A DNA stretch of 64,000 nt, from the NCBI RefSeq assembly GCF_031143425.1, contig NC_090440.1:1268629123-1268693122 (forward strand). Direction: 5' to 3'. This stretch comes from Pleurodeles waltl. Taxonomy: Eukaryota > Chordata > Amphibia > Caudata > Salamandridae. Both the position numbers and the translations under genes were made by a program. Below the pieces are notes generated by a model. It ran no database searches, was not told the origin of the DNA, and saw only the letters and a program-made list of their open reading frames with translations. Of the stretch, positions 22,009 through 34,584 are shown piece by piece. The first letter of the stretch is position 1. Every line of letters begins with the position of its first letter.

Positions 22009-23234
22009 GGCCCTGATAAATACTTTTTGGTGCAAAACTGCACTAATGCAGTTTAGCACCAAAAAGTTTAGCACCGGCTTGCACCATTTCTGTGCACCAG
22101 CTGGGCACCATGTTTATGGAATGGGGCAAGCCGGTGCAAAGGGTAGGCTAGCGTAAAAAAAAATACGTTAGTCGGGTGGGGCTGGTGGTATGGAAGAAGG
22201 GGGTTTTGCACTGAAAATTGACGTTAGGCAGGTTAGAGTCAAAGAAAATGCCTCTAACCTGCCTAGAGTCATTTTCTGGCACAAAACCACCCATACCATA
22301 TGACTCCTGTCTTAGAGAAGACAGGAGTCATGCCCCCTACCCCAATGGCCAGCACAGGGGACCAAGGTCCCCTGGGCTTGGCCATTACACCCGGTGCCAT
22401 GTAGGGGGGCCCAATTCAGGGCCCCTGATGGCACTTTAAAAAACAAAAAAAATACTTACCTATACTTACCTGGGATGGGGTCCCCCTATCATCCGCTGTC
22501 CCTCTGGTGTGGGTGTCCCTGGGGGGTGGGGAGGGAACCTGTGGGCTTATTCCATGGTGTTGCACCATGGAAATAGGACCACGGGTCCCATAATGCCTGC
22601 CCTGACCCAGGCGTTAAAAAAATGATACAAAGCAAGCTTTGCACCATTTTTTGACCCCTCCTCCCTCCCGTGCGTGTTTTTTGCAAGGGAGATAAATATG
22701 CTGCTAAGGCATAGAGGGGGTCATTCTGACCTTGGCGGACGGCGGAGGCCATCCGCCAAGGTACCGCCGTCAGAACACCGCACTGCGGTCGAAAGACCGC
22801 GGTGGTGATTCTGACATTTGCCCTGGGCTGGCGGGCAGCCGCCAAAAGACCGCCCGCCAGCCCAGGGCAAATCAACCTTCCCACTAGGATGCCGGCTCAG
22901 AATTGAGCCGGCGGAGTGGGAAGGTGCGACGGGTGCAGTTGCCATGAACAGGATGGCGGTAGGGGGTGTCAGAATCCCCATGGCGGATTCAGACGGGCAG
23001 CAGAAAGTCGGCGGTACACCGCCGACTTTCCTTTTTTGGCTGCGGCTAAACCGCCGCGGTCAGAATGCCCAGCGGTGCACCGCCAGCCTGTTGGCGGTGC
23101 TACCGCCGACCTCCGCCATGGCGGTAATTACCGCCATGGTCAGAATGACCCCAAGAGTCATTTTTTGCACAGGAACGCCTACTTTGCATCTCATTGACGC
23201 AAAGTAGGTTTCCACGTCCCAAAAATTACTTTAA
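22009..23234. mobile_element. MITE related to the ends of Harbinger element 2, interrupted
   Basis: Starts GGCCCTGATAAATAC after a TTA. Its blocks run in the same order as the reverse complement of the MITE at 56364-57285: paired TTTTTGGTGC/GCACCAAAAA arms, AATACTTACCTATACTTACC, and CCTGACCCAGGCGTTA. Past the nested MITE (22716-23153) it resumes with GTCATTTTTTGCAC and GAACGCCTACTTTGCATCTC. The expected far terminus is missing, so this end is truncated near 23234. Confidence 0.75.
22716..23153. mobile_element. MITE of Harbinger-1 type nested in another MITE
   Basis: Inverted ends GGGGGTCATTCTGACC and GGTCAGAATGACCCC. AGA occurs at 22713-22715 and 23154-23156, a possible 3-bp target duplication. 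Internal blocks GAATTGAGCCGGCGG, GTGCGACGGGTGCAGTTGC and GCCAGCCTGTTGGCGGT are shared with element 1 (left arm near 3985-4025, right arm near 8852). Its short frames are GC artefacts. Confidence 0.85.
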
Positions 23235-23308
23235 GGGGCATATTTATACTCTGTTTGTTCCTCCTGAGCATGGCCATTGGGCAAGGGGGCATGACTCCTG
23301 TAATTAAT
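23235..23308. mobile_element. Truncated Harbinger-2-type MITE end
   Basis: GGGGCATATTTATACTC matches the left end of the 56364 MITE and is followed directly by the GGCCATTGGGCAAGGGGGCA block, which in that MITE lies some 570 bp inside. This is an internally deleted fragment. Confidence 0.6.
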
Positions 23309-23399
23309 AAAACAAAACCAAAACGAACTGGAAATATGCAATGTTAGAAAGATTTGAATGAAAAGAGTACCAAAAACCACAAAGCACCAACAGTGGATA

Positions 23400-24365
23400 T
23401 TCGGTCATGCGGTATTGGGACAAATTCCCTAGTTCAGGCCACCTGCTATGGGGTGCAGGCCAGCTACAGGGTCCCAGTTAGGTCAGCTGAACAAGTACCT
23501 TAAATCTTGGTTTGTGGAGCTTCTGAAGCATGCCGGTCAAAGGTGTGCTGCACAGCTGAAGCAATGTTTCGGTTCCGAGATGAGTCAACGTTGTGGTAAA
23601 AGGTCCTGAGCCGTCATCGAGGATCCTGTTGACAGGGACTTGTGATGCGAAATCCGGCATTGAGGATGCATCGTGCAGTTGAGGCAATGCGTCAGTTCCG
23701 AGTGTATGAGGTCCAGTTTTTATACCCAGTTGTGTCTTTGAAGTAAGAAGAATATTCTAGAGGCATGCCTTTGAAATGCACAGGTGCCCTATCTTCCTGG
23801 CTCTGGCTCCAGACTAACTACAGGAGGTATGCAGCCCTTTGAGTGGAGGCAGGACACAGGCTAATCAAGTGTAAGTGGGACAGAGCCCATTTCCCCCATC
23901 CTGCCAGTGATGCCTATCCAAGCCTACCTAAGCTCCCTATTGTATGTGGCTGCCTAGGAGGAATACACAAAGCCCAACTGTAAAGTATGCCCAGTCATGT
24001 GACCCAGAGACAGGCAGCAGGCACCAAATAGCTAAGGAAGGAGAATGCCAACTGTCAAAAAGTCACATTTTCAAAATAGTATTTTAAAATCCGAGTTTAC
24101 CATAAGTTAGGATTTTTCATTACAGTTCCAAAGACATCAAGCATGCACTGGACACTCTCTCCCATTTGAAAATTACAGCTTATTAATTGTAATAATGTAA
24201 CTCCTATGCTATTCTATGGAAGAAATAGGCTTTGTAGTAGTGAAAAACGAATTCAAAAGTGTTCACTACCAGTACATGTTAAACTTAGACAAGTATATGT
24301 CCTGCTTTTAAAATACATTGCACCCTGTCCCCTGGGATATCCAGGGTCTATCATCAGGGTGACTT
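23400..24365. mobile_element. Diverged LTR fragment related to the 17.2-kb LTR
   Basis: Aligns by eye to 18900-19700: ATTGCACCCTG-CCC-TGGG followed by CAGGGTCTA/TAGGGCCTA, GAAATAGGCTTTG upstream, and a TAAGT...TTTTTA...AGTTC stretch before it. Both ends are degraded and no target duplication is visible. Confidence 0.55.
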
Positions 24366-25690
24366 CTATGTTTTAATGATTCCTAAGTAGACTGCTCTAG
24401 AAACCCTCACTGTAGAAAGCATGCACAATAAATTTTGTAGCCTGTTATTCGAAAATGGTAATTACACACAAAGGAGACTGTTTCTTGCTTACATCTTTCG
24501 GCTTCACTCCATCCTTAAATGGAGCTACAAGTTTGCGGTGACACATTTGGATCACTCTCTTGAACTTCTCGCATGACACCAAAGTGGCTACAATAAAGAC
24601 CACTCTATTGCAAACCATGAATAATAGACAGAGAAGCACTCTTACCCAAAGATGATAAGCATATCTAAAAACAACTCTAACACAGAGCTGCCAGCTTCAC
24701 TTCTGGTGAATCTTCTTTAACCTACATTCAAAGTGATTTGGAGTTTGTCACTGGTATGAAATCCTCTACAAGCGCCACAGTATAATCTAACAAAATGCTC
24801 CCCATGTATCTTCTTGAGTTCATAGAATGTTAGGAAGTCAGCGGTATTCGCACATAGCAATAGGTCAATTTGTGCATTAAGCCTATCTCTAGATGGTGAA
24901 CTCTAGGCATATGTCAGACTCATTAGAGGCTAGTTTTTCATAGTATAATTACATTCATGGGTGATTCTATAATATATCTACATTATATTGTATTACATAC
25001 TGCATAAACAATGTCCAGGTCTGAGAAACGTCCATCATTCTCATTATTTCTTCAAAGGAGCTCGATATCTGATCTCTCCTGAATTCCTACATAATTATAG
25101 CCCCAAAAACATCTAATTCTGCCAACATTATGGTCACTGGACCCTCTAATAACACCACTATGAAGGTGATGTGCTTTGGCATTGGCACACAGAGTACAGC
25201 ACCTAGAACAATCATTCCTTTTAGGCAGCAAAAAATAGTAGGGATATTGCAAATCAGCAGAAGTTGAGTGTTCACATACTGGCACAGGACTACAAGTCAA
25301 GTGCCTTTATAAGACTTCATAACTTTGATTGACTGATAGTATCTCTTTTAATGTACTTTTATAGGCACATACTTCCATATTGAAGTGGATCTTTTAATTT
25401 CCTGACTTGCACCGGGGTACTCTAGTTATACCATATCCAATTTGCACCTTATTTTGGAATCAGGAAATTATAGTTTAGACTTTCTCTTGTAAAAATAGAA
25501 CTGCTTTAGTCTCTAAATGCTAAGAAAAGAATAGATAGTTCTGCATGGTAGAGAAGCAGTAATGGTCTTCCACAGGCCCTATTATCTGTTACCTCCACTT
25601 GGGGGGGTTGGTGGGGAGGGTGCAGCAGGAGTCAGGATCTTCCTGCTGTCTGAGAGTCTTGGGTGGTTTCAACATGGTACCAACAACCAA
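24366..25690. other. Anonymous sequence
   Basis: No domain-bearing frame, terminal repeat or RNA gene seen. Confidence 0.4.
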
Positions 25691-26105
25691 TCTGAAGTGG
25701 CATGGTGGGCAAAAAAAATGACAGGCCTGAGTAAATACCATTGGCTGTGATTAATTCAAGCAATCCATCCATCACTGTTTGCTATTTTTTATTGTGATGA
25801 CTTAAAGGTGATGGGTATCTCCAGACATGGGACCTGTACTCACCTTGGCACTAGCTACACTGACAATGCCCAATTAGGCCTAAACTGGTCTTGGGATACT
25901 TGTGTTCTAGTATGGAAATGCCCTGACTTGGCAGAGTGGGCTGGGCTTTTCCTATTGAAGCAGAACCAAGTTGATTTGCATGTCTGAGGTGGCATGGTGG
26001 ACAGAAAACGATAGAGTGTGAAGTGGCCCTGGGTATTTACCAGTGGCTGAAATTAATTCAAGTATTCCATCCATAACTTTTTTATATTTTTCATTGTGAC
26101 AACTA
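25691..26105. repeat. Pair of diverged direct repeats
   Basis: About 110 bp at 25691-25803 recurs at 25985-26105: GTGGCATGGTGG, then AAATACCA/TATTTACCA-TGGCTG, ATTAATTCAAG, ATCCAT, ATTGTGA. The copies are about 290 bp apart and clearly aged. Confidence 0.6.
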
Positions 26106-27511
26106 TTAAACTGTAAACCGAGCGTGTACTCTAGGGAGATGTACTGCATCCACAGTAGCGTTTTTTTTGTATGGATGAGACTTTGAAACAGAAAGAGAAA
26201 TAGGGATCCTTACCAGGGTTAGGTCACGGAAGGATTAGGATGGGAGCCACCATACTCCCTAGTGACAGGAAGTTTTAGCAGCAAGTTCACTGGCCTCGAT
26301 GACGTCCCTATTCTTTTGCAATAAGCTATTACAAGCAAGTTGTGAGTATTTACTTACTGCAGGCATGTTTTAACATCAGAACATGCCTAGAAATGGAAAA
26401 TAAATTACTTATATAGCGAAATTATTATCTTCAAATTAATATAAAGTAATAACAATACAAATTGTAAAGTTTAATCAAACTAATGCACAGCAGGGCTGCA
26501 GCCAATGCTGTGCAGAATTAAGTAGCAACATTTTAAGTTTAGCTTGGTTGTGTGTTGGGCAGATAACAAAGAAGAAGGGTGCTGACAAAATGCTGCATCA
26601 ATAAATCCTTAGAGTTCATTTCAGACACTACAACTACAATAGCTAGAACAAGCAAACAAATCATCATATAACAGTTAGACTTTAAAACACCTCTCTCATA
26701 ACTGCAGCCTGACAAATCTCTTCATCATTTTAGGCTACCTGAGGCATTCCGTTATGTCAAGCATTATGAACTTTTCCTCCTCCATTAAAATCTTTTATCA
26801 CAGCGTTCTCTCCTTGATGGCTGCTTTTTTCAGACCTCCGAATTGAGTGATAATCGGTAGCGAGGTGAGCGTGAAGCGAGGAAAATCAGTCACTTCTTTA
26901 TATCATTAACTGCAGAGGAGATAGAGAAGGAGTTGCTCCTTTTTGGAACTGCTAAGTATTCTCTCGAAGTTCAAGGCAGGGCCGCGCAGGAACCGTACGG
27001 GTCACAAGAGGGATCTGAGATAGACTTTCTCTTGTGTTTCTAAGCTGCCGTAGCACACGCTTTGTGCTCTGACAAGCGGTTATCTAATGGTTCTCTTCGA
27101 TGCAAAATGTAAGCGAATTTTTATTTGCGAACTGATTCACAGGGTGTAAACGTCATGTCGACCTTGAACATGTTATTTCATTAACATTAAACATGTTTTG
27201 CGCTTGGAAAGAAAGATAGTCAACTTTAAATGAAATATACCAATGTTCCATTGTTCCACATGACTTTTGGTGCTCAAGGTGAAGTATATTTTCTTCGCAG
27301 ACTTGTTTCACTCCTTCCTGCATGTCTTGCACACTCATTTCGGCCCCTTGATGAGGGAATGCTCTCACAAAAGCAAAGGCTGGCATATCCAAGAAATGAC
27401 ATATGCGGAGGGGGGTGCATTCAGTGATCACAGGACATCTGTCTGCTCCATCACGTGCCAAACGCTCATCTTCACCGAATGGAAACTGTCCTTTTAGGTG
27501 TATTAGACCAA
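26106..27511. other. Anonymous sequence
   Basis: A minus-strand frame at 27153-27587 runs partly into the MITE remnant at 27512 and has no domain I recognise. I do not call a gene here. Confidence 0.4.
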
Positions 27512-27635
27512 GAGGCATATTCATACTTGTTTTACGCCGAATTTGCGTCATTTTTTTGACGCAGATTCGGTGCAAAACTAACTCCATATTTATACTTTGG
27601 AGCTAGACCCGTCTAGCACCAAATTTATGGAGTTA
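27512..27635. mobile_element. Harbinger-2-type terminus, truncated
   Basis: GAGGCATATTCATACTTG, GCCGAATTTGCGTC, then CTAGACCCGTCTAGCACCAAA match the left end of the 56364 MITE and the right end of element 2. It stops at TTA (27633-27635), where element 2 begins. Confidence 0.65.
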
Positions 27636-28540
27636 GGCCCATATTTATACTTTTTGACGCACACCAGCGCCGGCGCTGGTTTGTGTTAAAAATGTTACCG
27701 CCGGCTAACGCCATTCCAACGCGCCAGGCAGGCACCTTATTTAAGGAATGACGTTAGCCGGCGCTGCGGACTGGTCAGAGTAAAAAAAAATTACTCAAAC
27801 CAGGCAGCGCCGGCGTACGGAAAATGGGGGTTGTGCGTCAAAAATGGTGCCTCAAACCGGACTTTGCGCTAACGCAGTTTTGCGTCAAAAAATGTAACGC
27901 AGGCTAACGACATTTCTTAGCACCACCAGTGCGATAGGACAGTGCAGACTCCCAGGAAAGAACACAGATGCAGGGTAAGTTGCATGGGGGGCCAAAATGC
28001 CTAAATGTTAATTGCAAGCAGGGGGAGGTACATACCTACTACACAATGCCTGCCAGCCATGGAAATCAGGCAGTGGAAAGGGGCACTGTACGGGTGCATG
28101 GGCTGTGCAGGGGCATCCAGGGGCACAGCACAACACAACAGCAACAACCTTTGGATGGGGGTGCTCCGCCATGCCAAGGCTGCTGGAAATGCAGTAGCAG
28201 ACCAGGAGGGTAGGGTAGAACGTGAAACTGGGCTGCTGTCATTGGACAGCTGGTAGTATCAGAACGTGAAGTAGGGAACAATGCCCAGTCTCAGGCCATT
28301 TTCTCAAGCGGCATTTACCATTGACAACAGTTGCCACTACCACCTGTGCTGTGTGTGCTGGTCAATTAGGAAATGGCAGTTAGGTGCCCATGGAACAAAC
28401 ACACCCAAAACGAGAGTTCAGAATGACGACGTGATCAATCCCTTTAAATTCCTAACCAAGTGTAAATCTTGTCGAATGCTCATGTCTATAGACACAATAA
28501 ACATCAGGTATTGCTACTTACATTATGAAGTACACAGCAG

Positions 28541-28545
28541 TAATG
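28541..28545. repeat. Target-site duplication TAATG of LTR copy 1
   Basis: Identical to 31541-31545, on the other side of the LTR. Confidence 0.9.
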
Positions 28546-31540
28546 TGTAGGAAAGTACCATCTTGCCTGGCATGTTACCCCCATATTTCACCGTATATAT
28601 GTTGTTTTAGTCTGTGTCACTGGGACCCTGCCAGGCAGGGCCCCAGTGCTCATAAGTATGTGCCCTGTATGTGTTCCCTGTGTGATGCCTAACTGTCTCA
28701 CTGAGGCTCTGATAACCAGAACCTCAGTGGTTATGTTCTCTCTGCTTTCCAGATTTGTCACTAACAGGCTAATGACTAAATTTACCAATTCACATTGGCA
28801 TACTGGTACACCCATATAATTCCCTAGTCTATGGTACTGAGGTACCCAGGGTATTGGGGTTCCAGGAGATCCCTATGGGCTGCAGCATTTCTTTGGCCAC
28901 CCATAGGGAGCTCTGACAATTCTTACACAGGCCTGCCACTGCAGCTTGCGTGAAATAACGTCCACGTTATTTCACAGCCATTTGCCACTGCACTTAAGTA
29001 ACTTATAAGTCACCTATATGTCTAACCTTCATCTGGTGAAGGTTGGGTGCAAAGTTACTTAGTGTGGGGGCGCCCTGGCACTAGCCAAGGTGCCCCCACA
29101 TCGTTCATGGCAAATTCCCCAGACTTTGTGAGTGCGGGGACACCATTACACACGTGCACTGCACATAGGTCACTACCTATGTACAGCGTCACAATGGTAA
29201 CTCCAAACATGGCCATATAACATGTCTAAGATCATGGAATTGTCACCCCAATGCCATTCTGGCATTGGGGGGACAATTCCATGATCCCCCGGGTCTCTAG
29301 CACAGAACCCGGGTACTGCCAAACTGCCTTTCCGGGGTCTCCACTGCAGCTGCTGCTGCTACCAACACCTCAGACAGGTTTCTGCCCTCCTGGGGTCCAG
29401 GCAGCCCTGGCCCAGGAAGGCAGAACAAAGGACTTCCTCAGAGAGGGTGTAACACCCTCTCCCTTTGGAAATAGGTGTGAGGGCTGGGGAGGAGTAGCCT
29501 CCCCCAGCCTCTGGAAATGCTTTGTTGGGCACAGATGGTGCCCATCTCTGCATAAGCCAGTCTACACCGGTTTAGGGATCCCCCAGCCCTGCTCTGGCGC
29601 GAAACTGGACAAAGGAAAGGGGAGTGACCACTCCCCTGACCTGCACCTCCCAGGGGAGGTGCCCAGAGCTCCTCCAGTGTGTCCCAGACCTCTGCCATCT
29701 TGGAAAAAGAGGTGTTTGTGGCACACTGGACTGCTCTGAGTGGCCAGTGCCAGCAGGTGAAGTCAGAGGCTCCTTCTGATAGGCTCTTACCTCTCTTGGT
29801 AGCCAATCCTCCTTCCTTGGTAGCCAAACCTCCTTTTCTGGCTATTTAGGGTCTCTGCTTTGGGGAATTCTTCAGATAATGAATGCAAGAGCTCACCAGA
29901 GTTCCTCTGCATCTCCCTCATTCACCTTCTGCCAAAGGATCGACCGCTGACTGCTCAGGACGCCTGCAAAACCACAACAAAGTAGCAAGACGACTACTAG
30001 CAACCTTGTATCGCTTCATCCTGCCGGCTTTCTCGACTGTTTCCAGGTGGTGCATGCTCTGGGGGTAGCCTGCCTCCTCTCTGCACCAGGAGCTCTGAAG
30101 AAATCTGCCGTGGGTCGACAGAATCTTCCCCCTGCAACCGCAGGCACCAAAAGACTGCATCACTGGTCCTCTGGGTCCCCTCTCAGCATGACGAGCGTGG
30201 TCCCTGGAACTCAGCAACTCTGTCCAAGTGACTCCGATAGTCCAGTGACTCTTCAGTCCAAGTTTGGTGGAGGTAAGTCCTTGCCTCCCCACGCTAGACT
30301 GCATTGCTGGGTACCACGTGATCTGCAGCTGCTCCGGCTCCTGTGCACTCTTCCAGGATTTCCTTCATGCACAGCCAAGCCTGGGTCCCCAACACTCTAA
30401 CCTGCAGTGCACAACCTTCTGAGTTGTCCTCCGGCATCGTGGAACTCCCTTTTGTGACTTCGGGTGGACTCCAGTTCACTTTTCTTCCAAGTGCCTGTTC
30501 AGGTACTTCTGCAGGTGCTGTCTGCTTCTGTGAGGGCTCCCTGGCTTGCTGGGCACCCCCTCTGTCTCCCCCTCCAAGTGGCGACATCCTGGTCCCTCCT
30601 GGGCCACAGCAGCACCCAAAAACCTCTACCACGACCCTTGCAGCTAGCAAGGCTTGCTTGTGGTCTTTCTGCATGCGAACACCTCTGCAAGCTTCATCTC
30701 GATGTGGGACATCCATCTTCCAAAGGAGAAGTTCCTAGTCCTCTTCATTCTTGCAGAACTCCAAGCTTCTTCCAACAGGTGGCAGCTTCCTTGCACTTTC
30801 AGCTGGCATTTCCTGGGTCCTGCCCACTATCGACACTGTCGCGACTATTGGACTTGGTCCTCTTGTCTTACAGGTACTCAGGTCTGGAAATCCACTGTTG
30901 TTGCATTGCTGGTGTTTGTTCTTCCTGCAGAATCCCCCTATCACGACTTCTGTGCTCTCTGGGGGTAGTAGGTGCACTTTACACCTACCTTTCAGGGTCT
31001 TGGGGAGGGCTATTTTTCTAACCCTTACTGTTTTCTTACAGTCCCAGTGACCCTCTATAAGCTCACATAGGTTTGGGGTCCATTCGTGGTTCGCATTCCA
31101 CTTTTGGAGTATATGGTTTGTGTTGCCCCTATACCTATGTGCTCCTATTGCAATCTACTGTAACTTTACACTGCTTGCATTACTTTTCTTGCTATTACCT
31201 GCATAATTTTGGTTTGTGCACATATATCTTGTGTATATATCCTATCCTCATACTGAGGGTACTCACTGAGATACTTTTAGCATATTGTCATAAAAATAAA
31301 GTACCTTTATTTTTAGTACTTCTGTGTATTGTGTTTTCTTATGATATTGTGCATATGACACCAGTGGTATAGTAGGAGCTTTACATGTCTCCTAGTTCAG
31401 CCTAAGCTGCTTTGCCAAAGCTACCTTCTGTCAACCTAAGCTGCTAGAAACACCTCTTCTACACTAATAAGGGATAACTGGACCTGGTACAAGGTGTAAG
31501 TACCTCTGGTACCCACTACAAGCCAGGCCAGCCTCCTACA
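28546..31540 (+). mobile_element. Solo LTR, 2,995 bp (copy 1)
   Basis: Begins TGTAGGAAAG and ends GCCTCCTACA, giving inverted TGTAGGA/TCCTACA and TG...CA ends. Perfect 5-bp flanking duplication TAATG. An AATAAAGTACC polyadenylation-like signal near 31297 supports plus orientation. Open frames inside (for example 29251-29739 and 30464-31021) have no domain and are not shared intact with copy 2, so I do not call genes. A second copy at 50197 is recognisable along its whole length. Confidence 0.9.
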
Positions 31541-32059
31541 TAATGTCATACCCATGCTGCCCAATCCAGGGTCTACCCATGCCTGTGTTACAATAGCTGC
31601 AAGGCCACCTTGCAACATCTCAACTGTCATACTGCTAAGACAACAGCATTGAGTGGGAGGACATATGTGTCTAGCTAGTGAAACACACCACACAGTCATA
31701 AGAGGAAATGGACCATTTCCAGGCCCATCAGTGCAATCCAATGTAGCACACATTGGCAAACATCAACGTGACACACTACCGATGCTGACACATGTATCGT
31801 GTCATGCCAATGCAATAGCTGGTATGTGCTAGGTTTCAGCACTGTATAGGTGTATGTGAAATATCATAGACTGGGTAAGGCCCATATTGTTATGTGTGGT
31901 GCAAGTGGCATCGGAACACCAACAGGCATTGCAAGGGCTCACCATGCTAATGGAAGTAGAGGGAGGGTTGAGTAGGACAAGAAGGTGGCAAGACACAATT
32001 TGGACAGAACCTACACCTAGAGGATGTGATGCAGACAATTCCCCAAACTGCCCACACTA

Positions 32060-32925
32060 TATGTGACATGCAGGTGGGGCAGATTACAAAGTTTCACTAA
32101 TAGGAAGTCAGTGACGTCACATTACAACTGCCACAACACAGACACACTAATTGTACAATATCTAATTGCAGAGGACGATGGCTCTCCTGTGGATATGCCT
32201 GTCCTGGACTACCCTGATGACATGGATGATGAGCTGACAACCATTAGCCAGGAAACCCCCAAAGATCTCCTGGAAACCCTCCAGACCCCACCTTCAGTCG
32301 CAAGGAGGAGCACAGATGTAGCAGCCATCACAGAGGACCCACCCACCACCCCAATTATTTAACCTGCCACCTCAAACACAGCTGAGGACTCTAATGACAC
32401 TGGGACCACCTTTGAGAGGACAGTTGTGAGAGTACAGCGGGAGCTGGCCAAGGAGGTGAGGGTGGGGTGCAAAATATGGCAGCTAGCCTTGAGGGGATGC
32501 GCATGTGCATGAGGACATCCTCAGAACAGTCAGCAGCCATGCAAGTCCAACAATAACTACTGCAAGGACTACAACAGTGGGTGAGGGACCTCACAATTGC
32601 AGTGAGAGAGTTGCCACAACACCTGGCATCCCAAATATTTCCTTGCATGCATGACTAAAATCATGAGACCCTTAGGGCCCACCTGACTGCCAACCACAGC
32701 GATGTTGCTGCAATACTCAATAACCAGCAGCTCCTCCTTGCTGCAGTTATGCCCTTAATAGTTCCACAGTTGGTACCTACTGGGAATTCAGAGTCCACTT
32801 CTCTAAACACTGAAGTGTGTGTTGCCCCCTTAAAACCACCACCACCAAGGGCAGAGTAGACTACACACACATCCGAAGATGAAGACGTGGAACAGATCAC
32901 CTTCACCTGTAGGAGTACCCGGTAG
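32060..32925 (+). pseudogene. Harbinger-2 coiled-coil accessory protein, decayed
   Basis: A readable protein runs through several stops and frame changes. It starts with an acidic stretch around EDDGSPVDMPVLDYPDDMDD (about 32170-32235), then a Pro/Thr-rich linker to about 32360. FERTVVRVQRELAKEV (about 32410-32455) leads to a helical part with LEGMRMCMRTSSEQSAAMQV and QQWVRDLTIAVRELPQHL. A distal helix follows with HSDVAAILNNQQLLLAAVMP (about 32695-32755). The order of acidic/Pro-rich linker then helical heptads matches the plus-strand gene of element 1, and both lie left of the element's minus-strand transposase gene. No Myb domain found in it. Function unknown. Confidence 0.55.
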
Positions 32926-34284
32926 CACCAGTCCATGCCACATGGACAGTGATTTTCCTGATAAAATGTCAGTCTTGCTACAGTTAGTAACATGCACTGT
33001 TCTCCAACACACTGTTTACCTTACCACTATGGACTGCAATTGCCTCTCACTACCTAATTGCCAATTAATGTTCCTCTGCACTGAATGACACTCCATCACA
33101 GCATGTCCAATGACATGTCCCTCACCATTGCACTTGTGTTGCATCACAATAGAAAGCGTCACACTAATGGGCTTACAATCCTGGACTATGTAAATATTAC
33201 ACTACAGCACTTTAAAATAAACAGCACCTACACAACCACTTTGTCTCTGTGTAATGTGACACATCAACTGTGCAGGAGTTTTGTGATGCAAGTAACATGT
33301 CAATGGCCACAGAATGTCAATACAATAGTGTAGAAAGAATGTGGGCTGATATCTATGCACAAGGGTCTGTATTTTATCATCATCTGTGCTGCTTGTGGCT
33401 TATTTCTGAAGTTAAAGCATCACAAACAGTATAATGCTTTGTAAAAAATGTATATGTCAGGCCCAAAGTATCTACAAGATGAAACTCAATGCTGCCCACA
33501 TCCCCTACAAGACAATTATTGTGTATGTGACATATAACTCTAAACTTAAATCCCATACCCACACCATACAGCAGAAATGGACGTGTACAAGTGTTTGGAC
33601 AATAAGGCCACCTGGGAGTACAATGTAAAAAATCATAGCTGTGATTTATGTATACTGAACTTCATAAGATTATGACACCACTCAGGTTATAAGGGTTCAC
33701 ATGAACATCAGGCTGCAGGCAGACATCCCACCGTGCCCAAGATTCCAACACAGGACTCAAACGATGACAGCTTTAAAATCACATCTACCTCTACAATACA
33801 TGGGAACCATAGTCACCTTGAGTGTTGGGTTCAATGGATGGCAGATGCATAGACATGTAGCATTGTTGTAGCTACCAATGTGACAGCTCATTTGGAAGTG
33901 GGAATAACAATGTCAAGAATGGGATGTGGATGCAGGATGGAACACACAGGCAAACACAGATGTGACACTGTACACTCATGCAACGACCCAGATCCCCAAG
34001 CATATGACACATACCCTAAAGGAGTACATAAAACTTTATTATATATGTATGAAAGGAAACTTAAACTAAGTCAAAAACCTATACTAACCTAACCTATTCT
34101 AACTATACATTACCTACAACTGGCCCTAACTACCCTATGCTAAACTTACTTACCACATGTAACTAAACACTCTAAAAATCAACCACCCACCCCCCTTATA
34201 TGACGGGGCACATGTAGGACAACATATACCAACCTAAGCACATAGTAACTAATCCTAAACAAATATATATATTTTTTTGTATTT

Positions 34285-34289
<5 letters not shown>

Positions 34290-34378
<89 letters not shown>
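34290..34378. repeat. (TA)n microsatellite
   Basis: About 44 uninterrupted AT repeats bounded by T-rich tracts. Read as protein it gives a poly-Ile-Tyr frame that is an artefact. Confidence 0.95.
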
Positions 34379-34381
<3 letters not shown>

Positions 34382-34584
34382 TTGTTTGGAATACATATAC
34401 ACCCCAACATCAACCTCCACCCACAAACCAACATGTAATCATATAACTCCCCCCACCCCTAACCCACTTATCCTAACTAAACTAATAGCCTACTCTAACC
34501 TATCACTAAACACTCTAAATCCACTAAAAACAGTATGAGGAAAGAGGAGGGAGGGGAAGGAATCATAGGTGAGGAACAATGTAT

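Noticed and set aside
27153..27587. Minus-strand 144-codon frame as a host gene
   Set aside because: Its start lies inside a truncated MITE end and the remainder matches no family I know.
29251..31021. Several frames over 120 codons in LTR copy 1
   Set aside because: Both strands are open at once, there is no domain, and the frames are not preserved in LTR copy 2.
34196..34426. Poly-Ile-Tyr membrane-like protein
   Set aside because: Translation of a (TA)n microsatellite.
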